64,000 nucleotides of DNA from Torreya grandis (GCA_037957365.1 JARHVA010001190.1:3044001-3108000); one strand, 5' to 3'. Positions 25,175 through 39,366 are shown, counted from the stretch's first letter. Program-made: numbers and translations. The notes: generated from the sequence alone by a model not told the origin.

Positions 25175-28100
25175 TGTTGACCAAATTTTAACTTTTAGGT
25201 CAAATTAGAGCACCCCTAGGTAAAACATGAACTTCTAGATGTTATAGGGGGTTTAATTTATTTTCATGGGGTGTATTATATGTTATTTGATGTCATTTGA
25301 TCTTATACTAGCCTTGGTCCTTAGTTATTTTAGTTTTTTTAGTCATTCTAGATCATTTTGAGGTCAAAAAGGGTGCATTTAATGAGTTGTACTAGTATTT
25401 TGGGAAGTGTGAAGGTTCCAAAACATGATTTCATGTCCAATGTATCCTTATATTTTTTAAGTAAATGACATAATTGAAAGGTGGTAGGTTCATCAAAAGA
25501 AAAGGTAGTTTTCTTGAGAAAGGAGAATAAAATGGCACTTGTACGACCCATGGGGAAGTGTGCCATATGGGAAAGGATCATACAGTGCCTCTTCAGCTTA
25601 CCCATGCTCAATTACATGTTTTAAATGATCTCAAAGTACCATTTTTGGCCCAAAACCATTTTATTCTTTTTCACCTTTCTTGGCAAGCAAAAATAACCTA
25701 CAGGTTTGTACTTGGTACAGTCAACACAAGAGTTTTAAGGAGAAATGATATTGGAGGTGTATTTTACACTCAATAAAATTCTATTTGATGTTTTTTTTAA
25801 AGGAATGGTGGTTTTAACTTTATGAACCATTCCTAAGAAGTTGACCCTTCAAATTTGCTTGCTAATCTATGTACCCTACATTTTTTGCTCTTGTTTGTGA
25901 AATTATGTACAATTAACTTACTAAGATTGGTTCCAAAGGATTTTGACTCCATTATATCATGTTTTCCATGATTGGTTTCATATTTGTATTTTATTTGATG
26001 AGCAAACAAACTCAATTTGAAAGGAGGAGTGAAGGAGTGAAGTTATAATCATTTTTACCTTATTCTAAAATGTTGGTCTTTTATAGAGGTTTTATGTGAA
26101 TGGAATATGATGTTCCACATGCCTCAAATCCATATTATCACCCCTTATCATGTTTAGTTTCATCACATCATATTTTGGAGCAATTCCTCACCTTGTCTTT
26201 CTCCATTGTCAACTCTTTACCCAACTTCACTTGGAGCCATAGATTTAAAGCTTTTTCAACTTATTCATGGGATGATAATCAAGGTACTTTACTTTTCAAA
26301 TGAATAAGGCATTTAAAATAGTCCATTTATATGCTTGTAAAAGGTGAAAGTGTGGTCATATGTTCATTCACCATTCTAAAACAATCATTTGATGCTCCAA
26401 ATTGCTCTATTCCAGATGTGTGAAAGTGGTTTCACATTGGAAAAGAGGTATTAGAACATTTTTAAAGATGTTCCCGATGAGAATCATGCATTTTAAGAGT
26501 TTTAAAATAGATTTGGGTTGCCCATGAGGCCTTGTATCTACCTTGTTTCTCTTTTTCACACTCATTGTCTACACACAACCCAATACATACCTACAAGAGC
26601 CATTGTTGATGTCATGTTGAGAGGAGTAAAGTTTGACATGGTTACAACTTCTCAAGATTGATACAAATATATTGGCATGTTTTATCAAAGCATACAAGGT
26701 TCATAGTCATAGATCATCTTCATACTGCCTACATTCAACTCATGGTTTGTGCACCAAATATACAACTATAGGTGGCTGAGTAGGGGACCAAAATGTTTAT
26801 ATGGAGAGAATTAAATATTTTAACACCTCCTTGAATTCTTGGTATGATAGTCAAGATTTTACAGACCCATAAAAAGTGGCAAATGGGCAAAATAAGTGTG
26901 AAACCATGTTGAGGAGACAAGGAACTTAGTTTAGGGAAGATTTCCCTAAAATATCAAAACAAAGGTTAGGAGGTTTTTATGATTACCTAAACCATGGAGG
27001 TAAAGGTTTTTAATACATCTAGTTAGGTGTACCTTATATCCCCTAGCATAGAGAGCTAACATGCCAAAAAAGGAGGTAAAATAGTAAGGGGAAATAGGTT
27101 GATTGAGGCCTTGAATATGCCTTCCAAAACACTGAAATGTTCCATTGACATCTACAAGCCTAAGGAGATAAATGGTATTTTGTCACCTTAAGGGGAAGCA
27201 TTGAAAAAAACATCATGACTAATAGGTTTCAACTAATTTAATGGCACATAAATGTCCTAAGGGATAGTATGATAATATGGATACATGGTCTTGTAAACTC
27301 TAAGACCACCTACAGGTGCCTTTCTAGTAGAGAATAGACACCTAGAGCAGTCAAAAATAAAGTTTTTGAGTCATGGTAAAAAGAAACCCAGTTAGGAGTC
27401 CAAAGAGCATGAAAGTGAGTAAAAATTTATTATAGATGTTGTGTGACATCAAAAGGGTTTTAGGGAGGTCCTTTCATGCCATGACCAGTCCCAGTCAAGG
27501 TAAAGGACACCTACAGGCAGGTCAAAAGGTAGAACATCTCATTATAAGATAGTCACCTAAAGGTTGATGCTAAGATGGTGTCCTAGGAATTTTAAAATGT
27601 AATAATAGTTAAAATGCATAAATTTTAAACTAAATGGGTCAGTTCAAAACTTTTCACATCATGATTGAGCTCAGTTAAAGCCCAATAGACACCTACAGTA
27701 GGGTGTCTTAGTTAGCAGATAGTGGGGGACTGAGTTTTAGTCAAAGGTGTTTATGATGGAGTAAAAAGAAGTCTGGGTAATAAAACAAACATGTGATAAT
27801 ATCAATAAAGGGTATATTTATTCCATAAAATATAAACATGAGAAAAATAAGCATACACAGGTCCTCAAAAGCCATGTACACACCTACAGTAAGGTGCAAG
27901 CTAGTGAAAGTAGGGTAAGACATGAACTATCTAAAGAGATGGAAAGGGGTTAGAAGAAATTAAAATTGGTTATGACTAATAAAAAAGTGTTTTAAAAACC
28001 AAAATACTCTTAAAAAGTGACCATCTACCTTCCTTACTTGGATAAAGGGCACAGTGTGTATTGTGGGCTAGGAAACCATGTTTGCTCAATAGGTGAATAT

Positions 28101-30657
28101 GAAGAATTCATTGAAGAGAAGAGTTTTTGGGTGAATCCAAAGCTTAAAAATCATGAATTGAGAATGAGAAACATAGAGGAATTTTTTTGGATTAGAGAGT
28201 TCACTCTTAGGAGGGTTTGAAGAAAAAGCAAGAAAACATGCCTTTTTTAGGTCTTTCTGGGGCATTTTGAGATGGTTGGTCACCTAAATCAAATAATCTA
28301 GATAAACCCTCTAGTAAAAATCATCATAAGGACTTGGAATAACTCTAAAAATACTAATTTTTCCTTGTGTATGAGGGATATACCTCATTATTTTATCTCA
28401 GAGGTCAGCTAATCTAAGAAAATTATGCTTTAGCAAAGCAGTCTAGTGAGTAAAAAATGGGTAAAGGGATTGATATGGAGATTTGGAAACCTTAGGAAAC
28501 ATGTTTTGAGGTGAATTAAATGAAAATAAGTGTTAATAAGAACTAGGTCAAGCTCATACCTCTCAAAATGACTAAGTTTAACTTGCACACAATCCAACTA
28601 GACAAGTTTCTTTTAGGCCTAGTTGTTGAATTGAAGGAAAAGATGAGGAAGTGTCTTTAGAGGGTTATGTATTGGTTTTGTAAACTCAAATTTAATGTTA
28701 AAATTCATAATACACCAATATAACCATGAAATATTAGTCTTAATAGCAAAATCTAGCAAGATGCCTATTAGACCTATTAGGTTTTGAGGGCACTTAGAAC
28801 CAATTGGGGGTCTATATTCATTTATAACTCTTGGTGGGATATCTAGATGGTTGAGGGATGTTAGGGATGACTAATTAGACATTTTTGAACTTTTAGGATG
28901 TAGGGAAACCTAAAATAAAGGTATTTTTGTCTCAAATAGAGTATAAACATGTAAAAAGGGTAAAAATAAGCTTGTTTGGTTGACTTCAAGTGTTCATATC
29001 TCTTTTTAAGGTTTTCATGGGAACCAAAGGAATTTTGAGGGGTTATAATGGTCCCCTAAAACCATGTTTATGTAATTTATTAGTAGATAGAAAGTCAAAT
29101 CTTATGACCAAAAACTACCTAAAACCCTACTAAACCCTTAGTCAAGACCTAATAGAGAAAATAATCTTAGAAAGTTATCCTAATGACATAGTTTTGAAAT
29201 GAAAAATATTGGAACATGTAGATGAATCCCTCAGGATATCTCCCACAACTATGATATGTATGGAATTATATGGACAACATGCAAAACATGGTATTTTTTA
29301 CCCCTTTTTATGTTTTACAAGTTCTAAGAGGTTTCAAGGGATGTAATAAAGTTTGGGTGGAATATTAAGACTTGTAATAACTCTCTATGTCCACTTTATT
29401 CTAGTGTAAAACTCCTAAGTGTCCAAACTAGAGCTCTCTTTTTTGCCAGTCAAAACTAGCATAGTCGACATCAGGGTGAGAAGGGTGAAAACTCCAAGTG
29501 TGAACCTTTTTAAGGTATACCTGAGTAGTCTAAGGCCATGGATAGTATTTTAAAGTGTCATAAACTCCCTCCCATATATTTTCATGAGAAAATGATGCTA
29601 CTTTTTAGGCCAGGTGTGAGGGGTGATAGAAAAGAAGACTTTTTGAGACTACAGGTAGTGATGGCTTCCTCTCATAGGTTTCCAAATTATTAAGACTAGA
29701 ACGAATGCACAAGGAGGCATTTATGAAATCCTTCCCTCTCATCCCAATCTCTATACCTATCCCTAGTTATTTTTTGGATGTTCAAATAGGTTTAAATTAT
29801 GAAGGTAGTTTTCTGAGCCAAGATTGGGAGTTTTATGCCACTTTTCATAAGTTTCATGACTTATATGGACATTTGGTCCTCTTGACATTTAATTTCATTC
29901 CATACCTATTTATCATTAAATTTTAACCTATTTTATTATATTTACAAGTGTCCAAGTGACCTTTAGACTTCTTTTATCTTGCTTTTCTCTCAAAGGGTAT
30001 AAATATTGTCTATATTTGCTTTTTTTGGGTAGCCTCCATTGGTTGATGGTGAAACCCTAACCAATTTTATACTTGAATGATTGTTTAATAAATAAAAAAG
30101 TGATGTTTCCTACTTACATGTTGTAAAATTTAGTGTTATTTCAATCTTGTTGGTCTTGTCTACTAGAAGATGATCTTTTCTAGCATGTTATCTTTGATTG
30201 TTCACAAAGTGTGTAGAAGAGCAATTGTTATAGGTCTTTGTTAGTGTTATTTTATAAGTGTATAAGTCTTTTATAATTTTTTAATGATTGTAACTCATAA
30301 ATGAATCATTCATTACCCTCTTAAGTATAAATACCTTTTTGAACCTAGATTATGAAACATTGATGTGACAATGCAACTTGAATTATGAGTTTTTTGTGAA
30401 AGAAGCCTTGTTTAGCTCTAAGTAGTATAATTTTAATCAATAAAAATAAATATAATATTGGTGCATCACCTTTAGTTTTATTATTTTTTATTCTTAACCC
30501 TTTTCATGTAAATTTTATAGATAAGAGAGTGTTTCAAAGAGTGCATCAAGGGAACTAACCCTTCTAGAGATTCATCTCAAAAAATTGTTACCCAAAGCAA
30601 GAGAGATGTTTCCATTATACCACTTGGATGAGGAGAGCTATAAATATCCTAAAGGTG
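25175..30657 (+). repeat. Element B 3' LTR, main part
   Basis: Collinear with 13357-18898, starting TGTTGACCAAATTTTAAC. The match breaks off after AGGTG (30653-30657), the target duplication of element C, and its last 18 bases continue at 50992-51009. TATA-like TATAAATAT lies at 29998-30006. No gene is recognised in it. Confidence 0.85.
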
Positions 30658-32813
30658 TGTGTTAGTACCAACATACCCCCATTATTTTAAGATTGGGACC
30701 CTTGAGAAACCCTTATTACAAAACATGGACATTTTAGCATGTCAGGGTCTAGAATTTGAAGATCGTCCACTTTGCTAAGAAACAAACTTATGTGGTTTTA
30801 ATATGGACTAACATTGCTAATGAAGTTCATTTAAATATTATTTTAAGGTATCATGGCATGTATTCTTGAGAATTCAGTATTATAAGACACTAGTAAACCT
30901 TCTATTTAAATTTAAATAAAGGTGGGAAACAAAAATTCATTTATAGACTTAGATATAAAATGCATATCTTAGGTTTAGTCATGTTTTTTAACACAAATTA
31001 ACTAAGGAACTTTCCTCTTTTATTATTTCCCCCTTTTTTAATTTCCTTATGACATAACTAATGTTGTCATGTAAGGTCCCTTTCAATATTTCACAACTTA
31101 GCCTAAGGTTCTAGTATTAAGGCCCTGACATATTCATTAATACAATCACAACCATAGTCTTAGAACCTTAAGCCTAAGTATTTTATATCCCCATAGTATT
31201 AAATTAATTTTTTTGCATCTCTCAAGATCCTATAGTTGTCTCTTTATCATGACATTTGATCTAATGGAGTGAATATAACCCAAACTTTAGTTTAAATAAA
31301 ATACAACTTGGATAATCTGATGATCCATGCTTACTCATAAGGACCCAATCAGATAGAGCAAAGCGTAATTAAAAAATCAAAATGATATAGGGAGCCTAAA
31401 ATATGGACACATGGCACCATTAAATTTTAAGATTAAAAAGAAAGGGGACCCACTTGACATGATAGCCAATCGAAAGCAAGTCTCAAGATCAAGATCCCAT
31501 AATGTTTACTTTATTGTGGCATTTGATCTAATGGAGTGAATCAACACTAAGACCCTAGGAAGCCCCATATAAATGCCAAGTGGCATCCTCACATTTGACC
31601 CTAAATATTTTAATGAACTTAAAATTGACATTTGCATGACAATCATTTAAACATCCAAAAAGACTAACTTGATGCCCACACAACCATCAACTTTGAGTCC
31701 ATTAAAATGAAATTTTCATTAGTTTAAACTTGACATCCATACAACCATCAACTGACTTTCACAAAGGTGTATTTGACACTTGTGAGACCATCAATTTTAA
31801 ATTGATGAAAATTTCTTACTCAGTGTTCAAATAACATCCCAAAATCCTATTTTTTACTCTAAAATGGCTTGCCAAGCTGAAGGAAATGCTCAAAATATGC
31901 CTAAAATAGAAGGCCTTGATCTACAAAACACAAATATATGCAAGAAATATACCTAGCCTAAATCTATGCTTTAAGGATCCACATTTGTATTTTGCATAAT
32001 GGACCTTAAAACATAGACTTAACCAATGTAAAATTTAGATTATCATTCCATGTTAAACCTATTTTGAGCATGTTTTGTGACACATGGCATAAATATTTTA
32101 GCCTAATGTTTTCATTATGTTTGTTAAACACAACACATACATTAACCTAGAGTGCGTATACCTTGACCCCCTTTTTAAATCATAACTTAGGTTTAAATTC
32201 CTTAGCTTAAGTTTTTTCCCATGATTAATAAACATGAAACAAACCTTAGCCTAAGGGTTGTAAGCCTAAGTCATGACTTTTAAAATTTTACTAACTTAAC
32301 ATTCAAGCATTTTTGAAGATCAACGGTCTGTGCTTTATCACTAGATTTGATCCAATGGCATGAAGATCTATAGAGAGTCTTCAACAAAACCCTTAGAACC
32401 CACAGACCTGCCACATGGCTGATGATTATTTGACAAAGGACTGACATAAGATGTGTGAGCACACCAAGTGTCACGACTAGAAGGATTAAGACCCAAGAAC
32501 CAATTAAAATATAAGGGCCCAGATTATGATCAACAACTCAAGCTAATCTAGGTCTTTGATCCTATGACATGAAATAAAGATAGTATTTTAAATACCAATG
32601 GCTAGTGTTCAATTGGAATTTATGAAAAATGTCAAAAAAGATCCAGACCAATGCCACATAAGCTCCACACAAGTAGAAAAGGATAAACCTGAATATATTT
32701 TAGGCTCAAAAACACAAAGGTAGAAAAGGCAAGGGTCCAAATTAAATATAGAATACATATAAGCCAAATCTTGGATATCTTCCACCATTAAAACTATAGA
32801 ACCCTAAACCCTA

Positions 32814-32822
32814 CATAAAAGG
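32814..32822 (+). promoter_or_regulatory. TATA-like box of element C 5' LTR
   Basis: CATAAAAGG within ACATAAAAGGCAACCCA, identical in the 3' LTR (46684-46692). It lies 135 bp before the ATG of the LTR ORF (134 bp in the 3' LTR). A start ~30 bp downstream would give a leader of ~100 nt for that ORF. Confidence 0.5.
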
Positions 32823-32948
32823 CAACCCAATTGGGTTCAATTTACTATCAACTTAACCAAAGTAAGATTAATTGTGTTCCCAAGTGTAAGAGAGCTTCCA
32901 CAAAAATCATCTATAGTTTGATGTGAGTAATTAGCAGAGATAAAGATC

Positions 32949-35900
32949 ATGGTATCCAACATGTAGTAATTAAAGGAAGAGGCTAAGCTCTATTTGATGA
33001 CAGATAGTGAGGAGTAGGTATTCAAGGATACAAAACTAGACCTCAATGTATTAAACATCCACAACATTAGAAATTAGTTTGAGCTCTTGCTCATCATGGA
33101 ATAATTTTTTCTCATCTCAAAGGAAGGGAAGAGAAATTCCACCACTAAAATATGGCATTGTGACCTATTTTCAATCTATATGGTTGGCCTCCATCATGCC
33201 ATGACAAAACTAGAGGTATTGCATTGTATCGATGTCCTTACCCCCATTTTTGTTAATTGCAAGATTGAAGGTGAACGGATTATTAGGGAAGGTAACTCAA
33301 AAGAGGTAGCATACATTTCCATTATTTCTTTTGAAAAGTACTATAAACTCCCTCTTCCCCATGTAAACCTTCCCAGGAATGGACCAATAGCGATGAACTA
33401 GTCTCTATCTTGAGACCCTAGCTCCACTAAGGACCTCACATCTTTAGAACCCTTGATGGTAGAATCCTTATCATCCAGTTTAGAGAGGGTATTAGGGTGA
33501 TAATGACCTTGTTGAATAGATATTTTGGTTCCCATTCAACCTCTTACATAAATAAGGTTTGGATCTCATATGTACACTTCCTGGTGGAAGAAAAACTTAC
33601 CCCTCTAATAATAGATTTGATCAACATCTTCTTTGCCAAGTAATTCATCACCATCAAGAGAAAGACCTCCAAGAAATTATACATGATGCCTTACCTAATT
33701 GACACCCTTCTTACTTTAGTCACCTTCCTTGGCATTAGGAATTGGTACCCAAAGGGTAAGACAACCATCTCACACCACTATTCCAAGATGCACATCTTCA
33801 AGTACATGAATCACATGCAGTTTATTATGACTACATTTACCCTGCTATAGTGGAGGCCATCACAGGTGTCCCCATGCCTAGACTCTAGCCCCTCATCAAA
33901 AGATATGTTGAAATGATAGATGATGTATGGTATTATCCTAATTGCATAGTCATCAAGATAGAAGGAATCATGTCCCAACCTTATAGACTACTAGTGTATG
34001 TCCTAAATAAGCTTGCTGAGTAGGAAATCATCTCCCAGCTCATCCTTGGCATTGACAAGGCTTGCAAGGAAAAGAGGAAGGGTCTATTTCACCCCTTCCC
34101 ATTAAATATTTGTAAAATCATAATTAAAGATTAGAAGTAGGTGGAATTTATGGTCACACAAAGGAATTAATTTAGCTTTTAGCTAGATGAACTCAAAATG
34201 TGGGATCCAAGGAATAATGTGGGAGAACATATAAAAGACAAAAAGCTCAAGCTTGAGTATGTACACCAACTGGGTATCCATGACACCATATACATTAGAG
34301 CGAATAATTATGAGGAAGTGTTGGCTAAGATTCAAGGCCATATCATCAAGATAGAGCATATATTGACCAAGGATGACAATCCATCTAAGGAAACTTGGTA
34401 GCTACATCCTTTGTAATACCATCTACTACCTAGGCCATCTGGGATAGCTCATGAGCAACCTTAGGTAGAGCAACCACAACAATCCCAATAATAGGTTGAT
34501 AAAATTTAATATGATCAAGGCAAAGGAAAGGAGAAGGTTAGAGAGATAATATTAGAAGAAAGACCTAAAAAGGAACCTTACCTTCAACCATGCAATAGAG
34601 GCCACCTACCCTAGTCTAGTACATTAGAATTATAGCCTTGGAGATGGAAGAGACACTTGAGGGTGCCCTCAAAGAACTTATAGAGTCATATGGATCAAGT
34701 GGAGAGGAGGACCCCTTAGGGGAAATAATAAGAAAAGATTTGATTTGTGTGGCACCTCAAGAGAAGAAGAAGGTAGAATTGGCCTTAGTCCTAGTGGAAC
34801 CAAAGAAGAAACCTAGATTGACCTTCACTCATCCTGCTAGTGAAGTCAATCTCTTCAGTGATGAATTTCCAATTCATGGACTAGTCATTCTTGACTGGTT
34901 CATCTATGGAAAATTATAAAAGATCTCATCTCTCCCCCACTCATGGGCCATGACAAGGGTTGGTGTGGATGTGCATGATGACGTTAAGCCTTAGATAAAG
35001 GCTATAATGAAGGAGTAAGAAGAGAGGATAATTATGGTCACCCAAGGCTCAAGAGGTAAGAATATGGATGCTCTAGGAGTATCTACTAGATTAGGAGTGG
35101 AGTTACCATAACCTCCCTAGTTTAATGAACCAATTACCATAGTTTATTTCAATCTTGAGACAATAAGATTAGAGAGAATAACAACTAGGACAACCATGGT
35201 TGGAATAGAATAATTCACCTTTCAAAATGTCGAACTTTTTGTAGGTTTGACCCTTGTTGTAGGACTATAGCCATGTGAGGCTATAATACATGAATAAGAT
35301 GCAAAAATCTTGATAGAAGTACAATCACAACAAGTCAAGGCTATAGTCTAGGGTCTAAAACAAAGGATCTAGAATTTGGAATGGGAGAAGGAGAAATTGT
35401 AAACTAAGGAAACCTTGTTGGTACCAGATGCAATGATCAAGATGTTTGATGAGTCATTCTATGACATATTTGAGGCATTAAATTCAATGAAGATGAGGTA
35501 GAGTGCATTAGAGGACCAAGATATATTAGCTAAAGACATGGTCACCCAGTGGCAGGCCTCAAAGGACAAGATTACTCAGCTCCTCAACATTAAATCAAAG
35601 AAGTAGATCCCAAACTTTCGAACCATAAGTATGGGACACTTAGGTATAATCTTGGTGATTTTTATTGATAAGGTTCAAAGCTTGAGTGCCTCGCATACCA
35701 AGGTAAAGAGGCTTCTAAAGGATGATAAAGGGCTCATTAGTAGAATTGAGAAACTTCTTGGGACCATGTTTTTCAATCCTACATAACTCACTACCCTTAG
35801 CTTCATCAATGATGAAGATTTTAAGCATATGGCCACTTTGGTGACTCAATAAATCTAAGGGAAAATCAAAGGCTAGTCTGGATAGGATAATATTAAGATC

Positions 35901-36112
35901 TTGGATATGATATTTAATGCAAGTGAGATAATCAATAAAGTTAGAATCATCAAGGAGGCCTTGGCCAGAAATGACAAAGAATTTGATGAGCTAGCAGACC
36001 AACAAGAGGAATGCATCATGAAGCCTATTGTGGATCTTGACTTGGTTTATGAACAACATGAGAGGGCATGAGCATCCTCCAACAACAAATAAGGGCCCCA
36101 CCATCAAGTTAG
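32949..36112 (+). pseudogene. Large ORF inside the LTR, copy 1 (unknown protein, decayed)
   Basis: I do not recognise this protein. The reading runs from ATG 32949 to TAG 36110 (~1,040 codons with two or more frameshifts); 33180 and 34638 are in the starting frame. Visible parts, in order: a hydrophobic/aromatic N-terminal third (for example KLYLMTDSEE, FEKYYKLPLPHV); a middle region with HYSKMHIFKYMNHM, KRYVEMIDDVWYYP and GIDKACKEKRKGLFHPFP; GIHDTIYIRANNYEEVL (34250-34330); a Gln-rich linker near 34460; a basic PKKKPRL patch (near 34799) like a nuclear localisation signal; and a C-terminal third with heptad-like stretches. No enzyme motif is seen. Premature stops at 33015, 33075, 35604 and 35784 face CAG, TGG, CAG and CAA in the 3' LTR copy, so the ancestor was open. 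Confidence 0.72.
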
Positions 36113-37145
36113 AGCAATATTTTATTATAATAAAAATTAGGTAAAATTTTATAACAGAACATTCCATTATAAATGCATATGCTAGTTTGTTATCATATTT
36201 GCCTCTAGGTAGTATGGTTTGGGAAAACACATGTATTATAGAGCTTGTAAGGATAGTTGTCCTTACCTTTGTATACCTATATTTTGTAATTGACTGATAT
36301 ACTACCTATTCTTCCTATAAAGGCATGTATCACCATTTTAAAATGGGGGATATTTCTAGGCAACTTGGTATACTTGAAGAAATGAATAGAATCAATGAAT
36401 TCTTCAAGTATTTTCCATTTTGATGTGTTAATTGCTAATGTAGTTTTCCCCTCAATTGTTAGTATAGGTCTTGAATTTGAATAGTGTCTTTGAATTTTGA
36501 ATAGCATTCTTTAATCATAGGGTTTCTAATTTGTGCCTATGCTTGATTAGTTGAAATATCTTAGGTTTTTCTTCATTTCATTTTTCATTGTATTTATATG
36601 TGTAATGGTTATTTGATTATAGTGGTAAATCCCTAAACTAGACATGGTTCTTACATGTGATTTTTAAAAGTTTTTTTCTAAAGTTTTCTTGATATATAGT
36701 GAGATTTGAGCTCAGGTTATGTTGAATTATATATTTGTTAAATTCATTTTTATTTTCCATTAATACTTTGTCATAATGTTTAGGACTAAAATTGGCAATC
36801 ACTTATTTCTTTTCTGCCCTATCCTTCTCTTTGCTCTTTTTTTTACACCATGATCATTTTAATTGTAGCCACATTATAAATATCCACTTAGATTAGTATG
36901 TAGCTTGAAGTAGGAATAGAATTCACTAAGTATCAATAAGGATTCACAAAGTATGGGCCAATGTGGCTCCCAACCACCAAAATCATATAAATAGTGTGGA
37001 ACAATTATCTTATGCTACTGTTATTTCACCACAGGCAACCAAATTGTCAAAACTTACAACTCATGCTCTAAAATTTCTAAATTATAAAATGAGAAGTTTT
37101 ATTTAAGAAATAATGGCACCTATGGTACATTTAGAGGCATCAATA

Positions 37146-37627
37146 GGATATCTCCCACTGGCACTAGAAGGAGGGCCAATTATTTGAATCCTTACTAATC
37201 TTATCCTTGTTTCATGTAAAGATCAGTATATCTTTGTGTTTTGAGTGAATTATTTTATTTAAAATATAAATATCATTAACCTTTGGTGTTTTTAGTACAT
37301 CTTTGTGCTTCCTTTGAATTTATTTGGACATTAATGTTTGTTTCTCATAAATTTGGCTTTAACTTTGAAAATCCATAGTATCTGAGGTTAGAACAGTTTG
37401 TTTTGATCAAAGGTGGGCATATATTTAATAAATCTAAGTTCCTTTAGACTTAAAATTTAAAAGATAAACCATATTTATGTAGTTGGGTGAACATTTGAGC
37501 TAATTCAATCAAAGATCAATGTCCTTTACATATTTTCATACCACCTTTACAAACTAATCTCAATGTGCAGATCTAACTCTTATTCTATGTAAAGTTAACT
37601 TGACACATCATATTTTAGGCAAGATCT
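37146..37627 (+). other. Element C leader
   Basis: The leader between LTR end and gag. CTCCCACTGGCACTAGAAG (37151-37169) resembles the block after the element B 5' LTR and may be the primer site; no initiator-Met site is present. The rest is AT-rich with no ORF. Confidence 0.4.
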
Positions 37628-39340
37628 TTGAATTTCAAGCTAGAATTTCCTAAGATTAGAACAAGATCACACTCTTTAACGAGAGAGCCTTTGCTTGAGT
37701 TTGGGCTACATAAAAATTCTAGACATAATAAAAGTACACACAAGAGATCTAAATCTCTTCCAACTTCATTGATTCAATGTACCTATGCCTTCTACCTTCA
37801 TCAAAATATGGCATGGTTAGGGGATTCCTTAATCAATGTGCCAAGGGTGGTTCATGATCTTCCAAGAAACCTTGAGAAATATTTTCCTACATTTAGTCCA
37901 ACAGGTGTAGTGACTATTGAGAAACATATAAAATCTTGTAATGCTACTTTAAAATTTCTTAATGTTGTGCATGAAGATGTGACATGTAAGTTATTTCCAT
38001 TTACTTTTAAAGATGCCACTTATGAATGGTTCTTGAATTTGCCTAACAACTATATCACAAGTCGAAATGATTTTAACAATTTCTTTATTAATCAAATTGG
38101 TAAAATTATTAGTCCTTGTGTTATTTACCATCAATTCACTACTATTAAAAGAGATTCCAATGAACCCATCAAGTCTTTTAATGATAGATTTCAAAATATG
38201 TATAGCAGGACCATGGAACCCTATAAGCCTAATGATTTCCTATCTCTAGATATCTACACAGATTCAATATATCCTATGACCTATATGTTCTTAAAGAGTT
38301 CTATCCTAGTTATAGGTGCACTACCCCAAACCTATTCTAAATTAGTAATCATTAATGATCATATATAGCCCCAGGGGCAAATGGATTATTTAGTCCCAAA
38401 TGTGAGCCCATGCCTACCTGTGATGAACTTGTTCCCCAATAATAACTAAAATCTCTCAGCCTTAAACCAACTTCCAAATCTAACCCAGTTGTCGTTAAGT
38501 CATGTAGCTCCAAATCAAAATCTAGGATTCTTGACTCATCCCAATAATGGCTTCAACTAAAGTGATCAAAGGTATTTGGTACCATATGATAATAATAGCT
38601 AGGTACATAATTTTGAAACTTCAAAAAATGAGAAATAATCTATCTTGAAAATGGTTCAAAAATTAAGCATTAATTTCCTTCAATTGTAAAAACAAGTGGG
38701 TAATACTGGAGAACACTCTGGTAGGAATTTCTCATTTTAAAGGATTAATAGGCCAAGTAATAGATTTTAGAATGATATTTTTCACAATAATAAGGCTAAT
38801 GAACCATATTCCAGTAATAAGAGTATGTACATTAATCTTATTGATATTGCATTACCTGACTATTGTAGGGTTCATTACACCAAAAAACATGGGAAAACTG
38901 ATAGTATAGAATTCTACAAAGATTTTAGGCCTTCCAAAAATATTTGGATACATTTGAAATGGTTCCTAACAAAGATATCAGTGCAAGCACCTCTAGATCT
39001 AAGCCATTTGAGCAGGCATTCAAGGTGGACACCTTCGATTACTCTTTTAAAGAGGAAAATGAACCTGATAAGGTCCCTGAGGAGATCTAACCCTTTCAAC
39101 AATTCTTAAATAAGACCTATCCCTTGAGGAATAGAGATCATAGCTATTCCTTGACAACCTAAATGCCTCCAAACAACTTTTGAACTCCTCCTGACACCTC
39201 TTTAAGAAACAATTTGGAGCCACCAAAAGGGAATACTTCTAAACCCAATGTTGAGACTCCTAGTTCTTTTAGTAAAACTGGTTATAATATAGTTGAGGAC
39301 ATGAAAATAAAGGACAATATAATATTTCATGAACCCACAT
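37628..39340 (+). pseudogene. gag of element C (first 246 codons open)
   Basis: Gag polyprotein part. The frame from ATG 37628 is open to 38368, the longest intact stretch in the window. It contains a retrotransposon-gag region with KLFPFTFKDATYEWFLNLP (about residues 118-136), RNDFNNFFINQIGK and a YHQFTTIKRDSNEPIKSF segment. After the stop at 38366 the frame continues broken through a Pro/Asn/Gln-rich region. Near 38860 comes DYCRVHYTKKHGKTDS, a degenerate Cys-His array where a zinc-binding C-terminal part of Gag would be. Annotation ends before the protease frame; the exact end is uncertain. Confidence 0.75.
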
Positions 39341-39366
39341 AGGTTACAGAGCAAAGGTATCTCCTA

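Larger units (their letters stand above)
30658..37145 (+). repeat. Element C 5' LTR (6.5 kb)
   Basis: 6,488 bp. About 2.15 kb of U3 precedes a TATA-like box (32814). The remaining ~4.3 kb (R/U5) contains the LTR ORF (32949-36112) and ~1 kb of non-coding DNA. It is 10-17% different from the 3' LTR in short samples counted by eye. Confidence 0.85.

Noticed and set aside
14900..26920. Minus-strand frames alike at 14900-15091 and 26735-26920, and at 15879-16094 and 27741-27923
   Set aside because: They are equivalent places in the two LTRs of element B, so similarity is expected from LTR duplication. They are short, have no motif, and stay open by chance, in contrast to the long sense frame in the LTRs of element C.
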